Source of the DNA: Pseudomonas eucalypticola
GTDB lineage: Bacteria; Pseudomonadota; Gammaproteobacteria; Pseudomonadales; Pseudomonadaceae
Reading direction: 5' to 3'
Assembly (NCBI RefSeq): GCF_013374995.1
Contig: NZ_CP056030.1
Coordinates: 124,001-188,000 of the forward strand
DNA: 64,000 nt
Below the pieces are notes generated by a model. That model saw only the letters and a program-made list of their open reading frames with translations, was not told the origin of the DNA and did not search any database. How positions within the stretch are numbered: position 1 is the first letter of the stretch; the number at the start of each line of letters is the position of its first letter. The translations under genes were made by a program, and so were the position numbers. Shown piece after piece: positions 16,099 to 26,484 of the stretch.

Positions 16099-19000
16099 TT
16101 ATTGCGCCTTCGCAGTATCGTTCAGGGCGCTGAGCGCCTTGACGTTGGCAAGGTCAGTCATCTTCACGCCACCGTAGTTGCGTACGGCGAGGCTCACAGG
16201 CCCCGCGCTGGTAGGCCAGGTGAAACGCTGCTGGATGCCATCCAGATCCTCGACCTTGGCGCTGTCACTCATTTTCAACAGGCCCCAGCGACCGGGGAAA
16301 TCGAAGACAGTCATGCGCTCGCCCGATAGCGTCACCACATCCAATCGCGCCCCGGGGGCAGTGGTGGTGCCAGGCCAGGAGAAACGCGTCCACGAGGTTT
16401 TCCCGTTACGGTAATGCTGAACTTGCCCGTCCAGGGTAAAGATGATGTCGGTGAAACTGGTCGACGGGTCGAGCATGATCTCGAAACCATTGTCTCGATC
16501 GGAAAGGCTGGCGATGACCTGGCCCAATGCACTGGCTCTGTCGATGCTGTTGACCATCTTCGGGTTCACCAATGGGGCATCCTTGGCGCTGCTCATCCCC
16601 AGGCCTTCTCCGCCCGCCAGATTCCCGATCTCGTTGCGCTTGAAGTTCGGCAGCAATCCTGACTCGGGGTCTACAAAGCGCTGGAGGTCCTTGACCGAAG
16701 CTTCATTGCGGCTATCGGGCGCAATGGGGTAGCGGTGGGCCATGACCTGATCCCAAGGCTTGGCGATCTGCTGCGCCCACGCCTTGGCTATCTGCTGGCC
16801 GGCAGGATCGCGCAGCGTTGCCCAGGTGAATTGGACCGGCAGGGTGAACAGGCCCTGAAGTGCCTTGGACAGCCCGCCCTGGCTCGCGTCAACGGTTGAC
16901 TCGACGTAGTTGCGGACGTTGGTCACTTCACTTGGCTGACCCTCCAATGTTTCGCTGATCAGTTGCTTGCTGCTCTTGCCTACATCCTGGGAGCGCTGGA
17001 TATTGTTGATCCGCACCTTGAGCTTGCGCAGCGATGCCAGGTAACGGTCCATCACTGTGCTATCGGCGCCTTCGGCATTCTGCGCGGAAAAAACGCGGGC
17101 AACGGCTTCGAAACGCTTCGCCAGGCTGCCGTCGTTGATCGATGGCAAGGCGGAGCTTGCCGCGTCAGCAATGTGTGCTGCCTTTCCTGCCTTCAGGTTT
17201 TCCACCACCGCGTCATTGGCTCGGCTTTGTGCCTCATGGTTGGCAGGGTGTGCGGGAAGGTCCCACTGCGTGTTGTCGTTGACCGCCGACAGCAGGTTCT
17301 TGACGGGCGAGTTCTGTACGTCACTGAGCAAGGAAAGCTGTTGTGCGGCGTTGGCCAGGTCAGTGAAGTGGCGAATACCGACGCTGGTCACCATCCCATA
17401 CCAGGCCTGGGCAAAATCACGCTTGTAGCGAGCCATGAACTCACGGATGAAGTTGGCTTTCTGCACCACGCTGTCACCGCCTTCGCCGTCCAGCACCCAG
17501 TCAGTCTCGTTGTGCAGGTTACCGGCCACCAGCTTGATCAATTCCGGGCGCACGAAGGTTTCCCAGACTTCCCGGGTAAAGATCGCTGGCACCGATTCGC
17601 TCCCATATACCAGCTGGCGGCCAGGCAGGGGCACGAAGTCAGCCAGCGTCAACGCAGGGAATTTCCGGCTGGCCTCCAGTTGAATACGCAAGTACTCGCG
17701 GTCCACCAGTGAACTGGAAATCATGAAGGCCTTGAGATTGTCGCGTGCCGCACTGACCAGTTGTTCGTTGCGCGCCAGCCGGGGGGCTTCTGCGCTTTTG
17801 AGCAGTTGCACATACACCGGCACGTTATTGGCAATCACCTGTTGCGAAACTGGGGCGTCGCCGTTCGAGGCTGCCCAGGCTGCGGGCAATGCGGCGGCCA
17901 CGAACTCCGCTTCCGGGTGCAGGCCTGGGTTGGTCAGGATGAGGTAGAGCTTGAGTGCGTTGTAAGCCTCCACCACCGAGGCAACCTGATGCTCATCCAG
18001 CCGCGATAGCGTTTCTTCGGATAGCGACAGCCCCCCGGCAGGGTCGGCAGGCTGCTCACGCGCTGTATCCTGCAGCGCCGCCAGCGCTACGTTGCGTGAT
18101 TGGCGCAAGCCGGTGGCTGCACCATTGAGCACGCGCCCCTTGGCATCGCTGATGCTACGGGGTGTCGAGCCAAGAGCGGCGCTCAGCCCCGGTACACTCT
18201 TGCCGCGGGCCAGGTTCGTACGCTGGCGCGCCTTGGTATCGGGTGGCGGGGCCTTGTCCAGTTCAAGGCTCTGGGCAAAATCATTGAACCCGCGGATTTG
18301 CACCTGGAGCTGGCGCGTAACCGGCTCCAGTGCCTGGGTGCGCAATTGCTCCAGGTACGCCAACCGGCTGGCCTGGAAGATAGCTTCGCCACTGTACAGG
18401 CCAGCACCCAGCTTCAACGGCACACCGTTGGCACGGTATTTCTCTACGGTCAGCAGTTGCTCGCGCAGAAGTTGAAGGCCCTGACCTGAAGCCAGCAGGT
18501 TGTTCTTGTCCGGTGATTGCTCCAGTTCGCCAAGCTGGCGGTCCAGGCCGCTGACCCAGTCACGGTTGTTCTTGAACGACACGGCTTGCCAGCCGATCAG
18601 CGCTACCCCAACCAGCACCGCACAGGTAACGACGGTTGGGTTCAGTGCTTTGCCGGTATTCGTCTGGGAGTGGTACAGCGTCAGGTCACGGTCGGGGAAA
18701 ATGACCTGGCGAAACGTGTTGGTGATGAAGAAACTGCGCTCCGATACTTTCCCGGGATCGGGTTGCGCCTTCTCCGTCACAGGCGCGCCAGGTTGTAGCG
18801 AGAATGTCTCGCCCAGCGCATCTTCGTGTACAGGAGGCAATTGCGCGCCTGTCTGCACGGCACTGGTGAAGTACAGGCCGCGCAGGGTTACGGTCGGGCC
18901 TTGCGGTGGGCGAGTGAAATGCTCGAGGAAGGGCTCGAGTACCTCGGAAATACCATTGAAGTAGCTGGGGAAGTCGAGCAGTGCGCTATTGGCATCGGCC

Positions 19001-19956
19001 CCCAGCGCGTTGATCTGCGCGTCGACGTGGCGGCGTACATGAACCTGCAGGTTCTCCAGCTTGGTGTCCAGCACATTGCGCAGACCGCGTTGAGGTATTT
19101 CATTCAGGCCAAAGGTCATCCCCAATGGCTGCTGGCGCTCGCCCAGGTCAAGACCGCCGAAGGCCTGCTCGAAGCCTGGCAATTGATCGATCTTGCTCAG
19201 TATCAGGTAAACCGGCGGTGACTCCTGAAGGTGACGGCTGTATTCCTGGATGCGAGCCGTCAAGTCCTGGGCAAGCTCCTGACGTTTGGCCGCGGTCCTC
19301 GAGAGCAGGTCCGGTAGGCTGACCACCAGCACAATACCGTTGACCGCACACTTGCGGCGCTGCTTCTTCAGGTTGCGCAGGAAATCGGAGAACTCGGTCG
19401 AAGCGCTATCGTCTTTGAGGTAACGCCCAGCCGTGTCGACCAGCACTGCATCGGGGCTGAAATACCAATCGCAGTACTGCGTCCCGCTTTCGGGAGTGGC
19501 TTGGCCGCTGGCCATGCTTGCCGACAGCCCCGAGTGGGTCAGCAACGAGGTCTTGCCGGCGGCCGATTCGCCCACTACCAGGTACCACGGCAGGTCATTC
19601 AGGGCAGCTGCGCCCCCACCACCGGCCGATCGATCGGCGCGCAGCAGGTTGATAGCGTGCTTGAGGCGCTGCGCCAAGACCTGTTGGTCACGCATCTCGC
19701 TACCGGAAGCGTTGACTGACTTGTCCACTTCCTTCTGGACCAGGTTCTCCAGGTTGTGCTCGGTGCGGATGCGCTGGTATTGGCGCAAGACGATAGCCAG
19801 CAGGAAGAGCGCGCTGACCAGGGCCAGCGACTCCAGCAAATAGGCGCGGGCCCAATCCTGGCGTGGAACCAGGTACATGCAGGCGGCCATGCTCGCGGCC
19901 CACAGGACCACCGTCGTCAACCAGAAGCTTTTTAAAATGTGCAGTATCTTTTTCAT
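16099..19956 (-). CDS. tssM: T6SS membrane-complex protein TssM (IcmF)
   Basis: 1285 aa, full family length. Helices at about 10-30 and 40-58, cytoplasmic NTPase-like domain with Walker A VGESAAGKTS (128-137) and the DTAGRYLKD motif, third helix at about 435-455, then the large periplasmic domain ending in the TssM C-terminal beta region (DGQVQHYRNGKTSWTRFSWPG). TssM spans the inner membrane and contacts TssL on the inside and the TssJ lipoprotein in the periplasm. The Walker motif is intact. It ends next to tagF without a gap. Confidence 0.95.
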   Translation of the reverse strand: MKKILHILKSFWLTTVVLWAASMAACMYLVPRQDWARAYLLESLALVSALFLLAIVLRQYQRIRTEHNLENLVQKEVDKSVNASGSEMRDQQVLAQRLKHAINLLRADRSAGGGGAAALNDLPWYLVVGESAAGKTSLLTHSGLSASMASGQATPESGTQYCDWYFSPDAVLVDTAGRYLKDDSASTEFSDFLRNLKKQRRKCAVNGIVLVVSLPDLLSRTAAKRQELAQDLTARIQEYSRHLQESPPVYLILSKIDQLPGFEQAFGGLDLGERQQPLGMTFGLNEIPQRGLRNVLDTKLENLQVHVRRHVDAQINALGADANSALLDFPSYFNGISEVLEPFLEHFTRPPQGPTVTLRGLYFTSAVQTGAQLPPVHEDALGETFSLQPGAPVTEKAQPDPGKVSERSFFITNTFRQVIFPDRDLTLYHSQTNTGKALNPTVVTCAVLVGVALIGWQAVSFKNNRDWVSGLDRQLGELEQSPDKNNLLASGQGLQLLREQLLTVEKYRANGVPLKLGAGLYSGEAIFQASRLAYLEQLRTQALEPVTRQLQVQIRGFNDFAQSLELDKAPPPDTKARQRTNLARGKSVPGLSAALGSTPRSISDAKGRVLNGAATGLRQSRNVALAALQDTAREQPADPAGGLSLSEETLSRLDEHQVASVVEAYNALKLYLILTNPGLHPEAEFVAAALPAAWAASNGDAPVSQQVIANNVPVYVQLLKSAEAPRLARNEQLVSAARDNLKAFMISSSLVDREYLRIQLEASRKFPALTLADFVPLPGRQLVYGSESVPAIFTREVWETFVRPELIKLVAGNLHNETDWVLDGEGGDSVVQKANFIREFMARYKRDFAQAWYGMVTSVGIRHFTDLANAAQQLSLLSDVQNSPVKNLLSAVNDNTQWDLPAHPANHEAQSRANDAVVENLKAGKAAHIADAASSALPSINDGSLAKRFEAVARVFSAQNAEGADSTVMDRYLASLRKLKVRINNIQRSQDVGKSSKQLISETLEGQPSEVTNVRNYVESTVDASQGGLSKALQGLFTLPVQFTWATLRDPAGQQIAKAWAQQIAKPWDQVMAHRYPIAPDSRNEASVKDLQRFVDPESGLLPNFKRNEIGNLAGGEGLGMSSAKDAPLVNPKMVNSIDRASALGQVIASLSDRDNGFEIMLDPSTSFTDIIFTLDGQVQHYRNGKTSWTRFSWPGTTTAPGARLDVVTLSGERMTVFDFPGRWGLLKMSDSAKVEDLDGIQQRFTWPTSAGPVSLAVRNYGGVKMTDLANVKALSALNDTAKAQ

Positions 19957-19984
19957 GTCGTCCTGACCGGTTACCGGGCCGTAC

Positions 19985-20698
19985 TCAAGCGCTGAACAGC
20001 TTGCTGATATGTTCGCTGAGGGCAGCTACATCTTTGCCCAGCAACCAGTCCAGCGTCATGTAGACGCTCGCGCACACCACCGCGACCAGGGCCACGTACA
20101 CCCATGCCGGGATCTCGTAGCGCAGCATCTGCGAGACCTGGTCCGGCAGCGCCCAATCAGGGGAGAGCAGTGTTGGCGGTTTGCGATAGCGGGCGATATC
20201 CTGGCCCAGGGTATTGGCCAGGTAACGCAGGCGGTCCTTGTCGTCCAGGGTGTACTTGCCCTGGAAGCCCAGTGCCAGGCACAGGTGATACACCTCCAGC
20301 ACATCGACATTGGCTTTGACGTCGGCGCGCAAGGCATCGATCTTGTCGAAAAAGCCTTCACCGGCCAGGTGAATACCAAATTTGCGCAGCTGCAGTGGGT
20401 TGAGCTCAAACCGCGTGCGCAGTGGCGTGTCCCCGGCGCTGGCGCGCATCACGCTTTCGTCCAGGAATGCGCAGAGGGCATATTGAGTGTCGTGGACTTG
20501 CTGGGCGCTGTAACCGGCGGCAAGTGCCTGGCGCTCGAAGGCTGTCAGGAATTCGTCGACACTGGCGTCGAAAGCTTCGGTGCTGGTCACCTGGCGGCCG
20601 CGACGGATCAACAGCGCCATGCTGATGAAGTCGTTGACCATTTCCTTGAGCGTTGTTTTGCCTGTCACGGCCGCGTCCTGCATTACGGCATCGGTCAT
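19985..20698 (-). CDS. tssL: T6SS membrane-complex protein TssL (DotU)
   Basis: 237 aa. DotU domain: a helical cytoplasmic part with YALCAFLDESVM, GEGFFDKID and EVYHLCLALGFQGKY, then a single C-terminal transmembrane helix at about 200-220 (PAWVYVALVAVVCASVYMTL). No peptidoglycan-binding extension, so anchoring must come from another protein, probably the OmpA fusion at 12692-15172. Overlaps tssK by 4 nt. Confidence 0.93.
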   Translation of the reverse strand: MTDAVMQDAAVTGKTTLKEMVNDFISMALLIRRGRQVTSTEAFDASVDEFLTAFERQALAAGYSAQQVHDTQYALCAFLDESVMRASAGDTPLRTRFELNPLQLRKFGIHLAGEGFFDKIDALRADVKANVDVLEVYHLCLALGFQGKYTLDDKDRLRYLANTLGQDIARYRKPPTLLSPDWALPDQVSQMLRYEIPAWVYVALVAVVCASVYMTLDWLLGKDVAALSEHISKLFSA

Positions 20699-22038
20699 TT
20701 GAGCACCGCCATCAATTCGAGCTTGAGGTTGTTAAACGCACTGGGCGCGTAGAACGAGATGGCTTGGGCATCCATCATTCGCTCGTACACACGGCCATGG
20801 GGTTCGATGGAGAAGTAATGGTTGTCCAGCCGTACCGGAATAGCGTTGGGCAAGCGTGTGGCGTGGTTCAGGGTCGCGCCCGGCATGGCAGCGTTGACCA
20901 CCACTTCGATGTCCTCAGGCGAGCCCACCTTGATGGCGCGCGGCACCAGGTCAAGCAGGCTGGCGCCGGCCATGTCCGCGTGCACGCATACGTAGAAGTC
21001 GGCCTCCTTGAGGCGTGGGTCGCGCAGGCTACCTTGCCAATAGGAGGTCTTGACCTGGGTGAGCTCGATGGTGATGCACTGGTTAGGGACCACATTGTCC
21101 AGCATCACACGGATCAGCTCGTCCAGCTTCACCAGCGATGCCGCCGGATCCTGGTGGTCGTAGGCCGGGATATCGGACAGTTGGGTATCGAGGGAAAACG
21201 TCAGCAGGCTGCCGGCGAGGTCGGCCATGAACAGGTACAGACGCTCGGGGTGCAAGCGGGGGTTGTGCAGCAGGTGCGCCAGCGCCGGGTATGCCCGGTT
21301 CACGGTATACAGCAGCCAGAACAGCGTTACGTCACTGGAACCAAACTGAGCGATCTGGTCGGCGCGTTCCCTGCGCCGGCCAGACAAGGCGCTGCTCTTT
21401 GTCTGCAGGGCCGACAACAGGCGCTGGGCCAGGCCTACCAGGGTTTCATGGTTGCCCAGGTGCAAGGTCGGGTGGACATAGTGGTTGTCCAGGTTGAAGC
21501 CGCCGATGCCATTGCGCGAAATCTGCGCTACCGGGCACCAGGAATAACCGTCCAGGCTGTCGCCTTCGACCAAGGTCACCACGTTCAGGCGCAGGCTGGT
21601 GATCTCGTTTTCCAGGTCGCCTTCGTTCAGGTCGGGCAGGGTATCGAACTGCTTGCGGAACCGGCGCGCACCGCTCTGCACCTGCCCATCTTCTACATAG
21701 TTGACGCCAAAGGGCTCGGGCAGCTTGAGTGCTGCGTACACCTTCAGGTCGTTACCCTTGCCCAGTTCCGACAGGTCACGTGCTGCAGGCAGCGGGTCAT
21801 GGGCTGGCGCGTCGTAGAGGCTGCCATCGGGAAATACCAGCTTCAGCTTCTTGAGCGCCAAGGTGCCAGCGGTCAACGCATCTTCGTCGACTTCCAGCGC
21901 CTGTACACCCCAGTGAAAAGGCGTGGCGCGCAGGGTAGCCTGGGCCAGCTGGTGCTGATGGAACTCATCCTGGTACTGGAAGTGCTGTGGGAGAAGAAAC
22001 ATCCCCTCAGACCACATCACCCGGCTCTGCTTGCTCAT
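20695..22038 (-). CDS. tssK: T6SS baseplate protein TssK
   Basis: 447 aa, normal length. Starts with VMWSEGMFLLPQHFQYQD, the hallmark of TssK/ImpJ, and contains RVYERMMDAQAISFYAPSAF near the end. TssK trimers link the TssEFG baseplate wedges to TssL/TssM of the membrane complex. Overlaps both neighbours by 4 nt, showing tight translational coupling tssJ-tssK-tssL. Confidence 0.95.
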   Translation of the reverse strand: MSKQSRVMWSEGMFLLPQHFQYQDEFHQHQLAQATLRATPFHWGVQALEVDEDALTAGTLALKKLKLVFPDGSLYDAPAHDPLPAARDLSELGKGNDLKVYAALKLPEPFGVNYVEDGQVQSGARRFRKQFDTLPDLNEGDLENEITSLRLNVVTLVEGDSLDGYSWCPVAQISRNGIGGFNLDNHYVHPTLHLGNHETLVGLAQRLLSALQTKSSALSGRRRERADQIAQFGSSDVTLFWLLYTVNRAYPALAHLLHNPRLHPERLYLFMADLAGSLLTFSLDTQLSDIPAYDHQDPAASLVKLDELIRVMLDNVVPNQCITIELTQVKTSYWQGSLRDPRLKEADFYVCVHADMAGASLLDLVPRAIKVGSPEDIEVVVNAAMPGATLNHATRLPNAIPVRLDNHYFSIEPHGRVYERMMDAQAISFYAPSAFNNLKLELMAVLK

Positions 22039-22790
22039 TGAACGCCTTCCACTAATGAACCGAGTTTGGACTCGGCGGTTTTCTGTGCCGATTGGGTGGC
22101 AGTGTCCGCAGCCTTTTTGGTGGCCGCGTCCTGAATATTTTGCAGGGCAGTCGTGTCCGCTGGCTGGGCAGCGGGTTCGGCGAATTCGGCCAAGGCCTTC
22201 TCAAGCTGAGGGTCGTTCAGCACGTTGCGGCCGTGCAGCGCGAAAAGCCGGTTCTGGTCTGCCAGCACACGTACGCCGTCCGATGAGAACCAGATACCGT
22301 CCTTGCGCAGCGATTGCGCCGAGAACGCCACCTTCCAGCGGCCTTTCTCATCGCTGCGGAAGAACGCTGCCACGCCCACGTATTGCGCGGCGGGCTCCAG
22401 AGGCCACTGGTTGACCTGGCCCATACCCGGCAGCAGGAGCAGTTCGCGCGCATTGACCAGCGTGCTGCCCAGCGCCTTCTTCGGGTCGTCCCAGAGGCTG
22501 TCGGGGTCAATGGCGGCGAACTTGTCCAGCGATGTCAGCTGGTACACCCGCACCACCACCGACAGCGGCTTCCCATCCGCGTCCAGGTTCAGGCGGTTGC
22601 CGCCATCGGTGGTCAGCAGCACCTTGTCCTGGTTGCCGAACAACATGTCGCCAGCCCATGTGTCATCCATGCGTTTGCCCATGCGGTCGGTCACGCCGCA
22701 GGCGGTGAGTGCCATCAGTGCAACCACGGCGGCCAGCGTGCGCATGGCGGGGCGTAGAGCGAGGCGAGAGTAAATCTGTGCGCTATTCAT
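22035..22790 (-). CDS. tssJ: T6SS outer-membrane lipoprotein TssJ
   Basis: 251 aa from the ATG at 22790, preferred because AGGA lies 7 nt upstream; an earlier ATG at 22814 overlaps the clpV stop but has no ribosome site. A hydrophobic signal with lipobox ALTAC is followed by the TssJ core: LNLDADGKPLSVVVRVYQLTSLDKF, LLPGMGQVNQWPLEPAAQYVGVAAFF. It is longer than most TssJ (about 170 aa) because of an Ala/Gln/Thr-rich C-terminal tail from about residue 190. It anchors TssM to the outer membrane. Confidence 0.9.
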   Translation of the reverse strand: MNSAQIYSRLALRPAMRTLAAVVALMALTACGVTDRMGKRMDDTWAGDMLFGNQDKVLLTTDGGNRLNLDADGKPLSVVVRVYQLTSLDKFAAIDPDSLWDDPKKALGSTLVNARELLLLPGMGQVNQWPLEPAAQYVGVAAFFRSDEKGRWKVAFSAQSLRKDGIWFSSDGVRVLADQNRLFALHGRNVLNDPQLEKALAEFAEPAAQPADTTALQNIQDAATKKAADTATQSAQKTAESKLGSLVEGVQ

Positions 22791-22813
22791 GGCGGGTTCC
22801 TGTGCCTTGGTCA

Positions 22814-25417
22814 TCAGCGCAACCGGTAGGCGAAGTCGCCATCGCTGCCTACCTTGATGCTCAAGCTTTGAATGGGTTTGTCCTGGGCCATGCGTTCCAG
22901 CACCCGCTGCGAGATTTCAGGCATGAGGGTCTTGGAAAGGATGTTGTCGATGTTGCGCGCACCACTGTCCACTTCGGTGCAGCGGGCAGCGATCGCTTTG
23001 ACCAGTTCGGCGTCATAGTTCAGCGCGGCCTGATGGTTGGCCTCGAAGCGCTTGCGAATGCGCTCCAGCTTCAACCCCACGATGCGTTCCAGGATGGCGT
23101 CCTTCACCGGGTAATACGGCACGATGCTCAGGCGCCCGAGGAACGCCGGTTTGAACACCTGGTTGAGCTCGTCACGCAGCCCTTCGACGATGTCCTCGGG
23201 TTTGGGGAGCGGTTCATTGCCCAGGCACCACTGCATGATGCGCTCGGTGCCGGTGTTGGACGTGAGGATGATCACGGTGTTGCGGAAATTGATTTCCCGA
23301 CCCTCACCGTCATCCAGCACACCTTTGTCGAACACCTGGAAGAACAGCTCCAGCACGTCGGGGTGGGCTTTCTCTACCTCATCCAGCAATACCACGCTGT
23401 AGGGTTTGCGGCGCACGGCTTCGGTCAGCACGCCACCCTCGCCATAGCCCACGTAACCCGGTGGGGAGCCCTTCAGGCTGGAAACGGTGTGCGCTTCCTG
23501 GTACTCGGACATGTTGATCGTGATCATGTTGCGCTCGCCGCCATACAGGGCATCGGCCAGCGCCAGGGCCGTTTCGGTCTTGCCCACGCCGCTGGGGCCC
23601 AGGAGCAGGAACACGCCGATCGGCTTGTTGGGGTCTTCCATGCGTGCACGGGAGATTTTGATGCGCTTGCCGATTTCCTCCAGGGCATGGTCCTGGCCCA
23701 GTACGCGCTCGCCAAGCAAGGCTGGCAGGCGTTGAACGGTATCGATTTCGTTGCGCAGCATCTTGCCCAGCGGAATGCCTGTCCAGCCGGAGATCACTTC
23801 GCCGATGGTACCGCCGTCGACCAGAGCATGTACCAGGGGTTGCTCGCCCTGCACCTGCGTCAGTCGCAGGCGCAACGCGGCCAGATCCTGGGCGGCAGCC
23901 GCAGGATCGGTGCTGGCGCTGAGCGTGTGAATCTCCTTGACCAGTTCCAACTCCTGTTGCCACTGCTGCTGCAGCGCCTCGCGACGCGCCTGTTCAGTGG
24001 CCAGATCGGAGGCAAGCGCAGCGAGACGCTTGGCGTGATCGCCGCCACGGCTGGCCTCATGCTCCAGCACGCGGATCTCGGCTTGCAGGTTGTCGATACG
24101 CCGCGCACTGTCTTCCACCAGGCCCGGCTGCGCCGACTGCGCCAATGCCACGCGGGCACACGCAGTATCCAGCACGCTCACGGCCTTGTCGGGAAGCTGC
24201 CTGCCGGTGATGTAGCGGTTGGACAGGCGCACCGCCTGGGTCAGCGCCTCATCGAGCACCGCTACCTTGTGATGGTCCTGCATTTTGCCCAGCAGGCCAC
24301 GCAACATATGAATGGCCTGGTCTTCGTCAGGCTCTTCGACTTTCACCACCTGGAAGCGGCGGGCCAGTGCGGCGTCTTTCTCGAAGTATTTCTTGTACTC
24401 GGCCCAGGTAGTGGCGGCAATGGTGCGTAGCTCACCCCGCGCCAGCGCAGGCTTGAGCAGGTTGGCCGCGTCATTCTGGCCTGCCTGGCCGCCGGAGCCG
24501 ATCAAGGTGTGGGCTTCGTCGATGAACAGAATGATAGGGTGCAGGCTGCGCTTGGTTTCCTCGATCACCGACTTCAGCCGGCTCTCGAACTCACCTTTGA
24601 CGCCAGCGCCCGCTTGCAGCAAGCCCAAATCCAGCGTGTGGATGGCCACGTCCTTCAGTACCGCAGGCACGTCGCCTTGCACGATACGCAGCGCCAGCCC
24701 CTCGACCACCGCGGTCTTGCCCACACCTGCTTCGCCAGTGAGTATCGGATTGTTCTGGCGGCGACGAGTCAGGATATCCACCATCTGCCGCACTTCGAAT
24801 TCACGGCCCAGCACCGGGTCAATGCGCCCTTCACGGGCGCTCTGAGTCAGGTTGACCGTGTACTGGTCCAGGGCAGGCGTCTTGCCGCTGCCTTTCACCG
24901 AGCTTGCTGGCGCTGGCCCGCTGCTGTCCAGCGTCCGAGCCAGGGCGGCCTCGCCACTGTTCTGGGTAAGGGCCGCGAGGTTGGCGCGCAGGTCGTCCAC
25001 ATTGATTTTTTCCAGCTCGCTTGCCGACCCCAGCACCACGCGGCGCAGCTCGTCATCATCCAGCAGGGCCTGAAGCAGATAGCCACTGCGAATCTGGGTC
25101 TGGCCGAACTCGATGGAGGCGATGACCCAGGCACGCTCGATCAACCGAGTGATATGGGGCGACAAGGCCGGCGTGCGGGTATTCCCAGTCTTGAACGTAC
25201 CCAGGGCGGTCACCAACTGCGCCTGCAGCCTTTCTTCCACCACCTCGTAATGGCGCAACACAGGGCGCAGATCGATGTCGCCCGCCTCGAGCAACTGCAG
25301 CAGCAGATGCTCGACATCCACTTCATAGTGGCGCTCGGACAGGCACAGTGCAGCCGCCCCTTCGGTAGCGTTGCGGCAGGTATCGTTCAACTTGGCGAAC
25401 AGGGACTTCAGGTTCAC
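22814..25417 (-). CDS. clpV: T6SS AAA+ sheath-recycling ATPase ClpV (TssH)
   Basis: 867 aa. N-terminal Clp-N double repeat (about 10-150), first AAA+ module with Walker A GEAGVGKT and Walker B ILFIDEAH, a middle coiled coil, and a second module with Walker A GPSGVGKT, Walker B VVLLDEVEK and the C-terminal small domain. It unfolds contracted TssB/TssC sheath. Both ATPase sites are intact. It overlaps tssG by 4 nt and tssJ by the ATGA at 22814. Confidence 0.96.
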   Translation of the reverse strand: MNLKSLFAKLNDTCRNATEGAAALCLSERHYEVDVEHLLLQLLEAGDIDLRPVLRHYEVVEERLQAQLVTALGTFKTGNTRTPALSPHITRLIERAWVIASIEFGQTQIRSGYLLQALLDDDELRRVVLGSASELEKINVDDLRANLAALTQNSGEAALARTLDSSGPAPASSVKGSGKTPALDQYTVNLTQSAREGRIDPVLGREFEVRQMVDILTRRRQNNPILTGEAGVGKTAVVEGLALRIVQGDVPAVLKDVAIHTLDLGLLQAGAGVKGEFESRLKSVIEETKRSLHPIILFIDEAHTLIGSGGQAGQNDAANLLKPALARGELRTIAATTWAEYKKYFEKDAALARRFQVVKVEEPDEDQAIHMLRGLLGKMQDHHKVAVLDEALTQAVRLSNRYITGRQLPDKAVSVLDTACARVALAQSAQPGLVEDSARRIDNLQAEIRVLEHEASRGGDHAKRLAALASDLATEQARREALQQQWQQELELVKEIHTLSASTDPAAAAQDLAALRLRLTQVQGEQPLVHALVDGGTIGEVISGWTGIPLGKMLRNEIDTVQRLPALLGERVLGQDHALEEIGKRIKISRARMEDPNKPIGVFLLLGPSGVGKTETALALADALYGGERNMITINMSEYQEAHTVSSLKGSPPGYVGYGEGGVLTEAVRRKPYSVVLLDEVEKAHPDVLELFFQVFDKGVLDDGEGREINFRNTVIILTSNTGTERIMQWCLGNEPLPKPEDIVEGLRDELNQVFKPAFLGRLSIVPYYPVKDAILERIVGLKLERIRKRFEANHQAALNYDAELVKAIAARCTEVDSGARNIDNILSKTLMPEISQRVLERMAQDKPIQSLSIKVGSDGDFAYRLR

Positions 25418-26484
25418 AGGGAAACCCCATCAAAAGGTAGGTTGAAGAGCGCGCAACGCGAGGGTGCGACGTCCGAGTCAGGGCGCTTGAGCCAACCCAG
25501 CCAGCCCAGCGCCAGGTTGCCCTTGCGGCCAAGCGTGGCCAGGGGCACCGCCTTGGCCTCAAGCATGGGGGCTATCTGGAAATCCAGCTCCGCGCCCAGG
25601 TAAAACCGCAGCAGTTCCACCAGTCGTGCGTAGTCGGTCTGGCCGGGCTGGAAGCGCTGGTAATCAGCCAATGCCAGCGGCCCGATTTCTACCCGTACGC
25701 AAGACTGGTAATCCCACACCCGGTTGCCTGCCAGGGCGCTCTGCCCCAGCGTCGAGTTCTTGCGGCCCAGGCGCGTGCACTGGCTATCGTCCAGCTTCAG
25801 CCAGCGCCCGGCGAAGGGCTTGACCTTGAAAGGCAGCGAGAAATAGAAGTTGAGCATGCTTTGCAGGCTCAGCGCGTTACGAGGCTTCTGCGCAAACATG
25901 CCCGAGAAGTAGTTGAACACTTCTCGGCGCAGCGACGACTTCCCCTCGTCAAACTTGCGCTTCTGTGCCACCGGGCCCATACCCACGAGGTTCAACAGGT
26001 AGCGGTCAAACGACGAGCTGCCGTTGCGTTCGAACTCGATGTGAAACTTGTATTTTTGCCATGCCTCATAGAACAGCGCGACCATGCGATGCGAGAACAG
26101 GTCCAGGAAGCCGTGGGCGGCATCATCGCGGTATTGAATATGGCGGTTGATGAGCATCTCGGTATACGGGCGCGGTAATACACCCGACGGGCCTACCAGC
26201 CCCATGAAGGTGATTTGCACTTCCGACAGCGGCTGGTCGGCGGCCGACAGCACCCCGGGGCGCTCGAACTGCAGGTCGCTCACCTCACTGGCAGGGAAGT
26301 TCAACGACAATTGCGAACGGAAACGTAGCGGATCTTCATGCGGCCGCGTTTCCGGGTCCATGCGGCCCGCCCTGCTGTAATGCAGGCGCAGCAATCGCAC
26401 CAATTGAAAGAACTCGAATCGGTACGGCTCCGCCCTCGCCTGGTCGATCAGACCAGGGGTTGATCGCCGGTTCTTGGAGTCCAT
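25414..26484 (-). CDS. tssG: T6SS baseplate protein TssG
   Basis: 356 aa. Typical TssG features: an N-terminal RFEFFQLVRLL, LRFRSQLSLNFPASEV, then GLVGPSGVLPRPYTEMLI and the mid-protein ALYEAW-like FYEAWQKYKF. TssG forms the (TssF)2-TssG wedge heterotrimer with TssF. Its start overlaps the end of tssF by 37 nt; the overlap is long but both frames encode conserved sequence. Confidence 0.93.
   Translation of the reverse strand: MDSKNRRSTPGLIDQARAEPYRFEFFQLVRLLRLHYSRAGRMDPETRPHEDPLRFRSQLSLNFPASEVSDLQFERPGVLSAADQPLSEVQITFMGLVGPSGVLPRPYTEMLINRHIQYRDDAAHGFLDLFSHRMVALFYEAWQKYKFHIEFERNGSSSFDRYLLNLVGMGPVAQKRKFDEGKSSLRREVFNYFSGMFAQKPRNALSLQSMLNFYFSLPFKVKPFAGRWLKLDDSQCTRLGRKNSTLGQSALAGNRVWDYQSCVRVEIGPLALADYQRFQPGQTDYARLVELLRFYLGAELDFQIAPMLEAKAVPLATLGRKGNLALGWLGWLKRPDSDVAPSRCALFNLPFDGVSL

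Noticed and set aside
22709..24430. 573-codon plus-strand ORF, and others like it at 20653-22041 and 26460-27848
   Set aside because: Opposite clpV, tssK and tssF, whose products carry full family motifs. The plus-strand translations have no recognisable feature.
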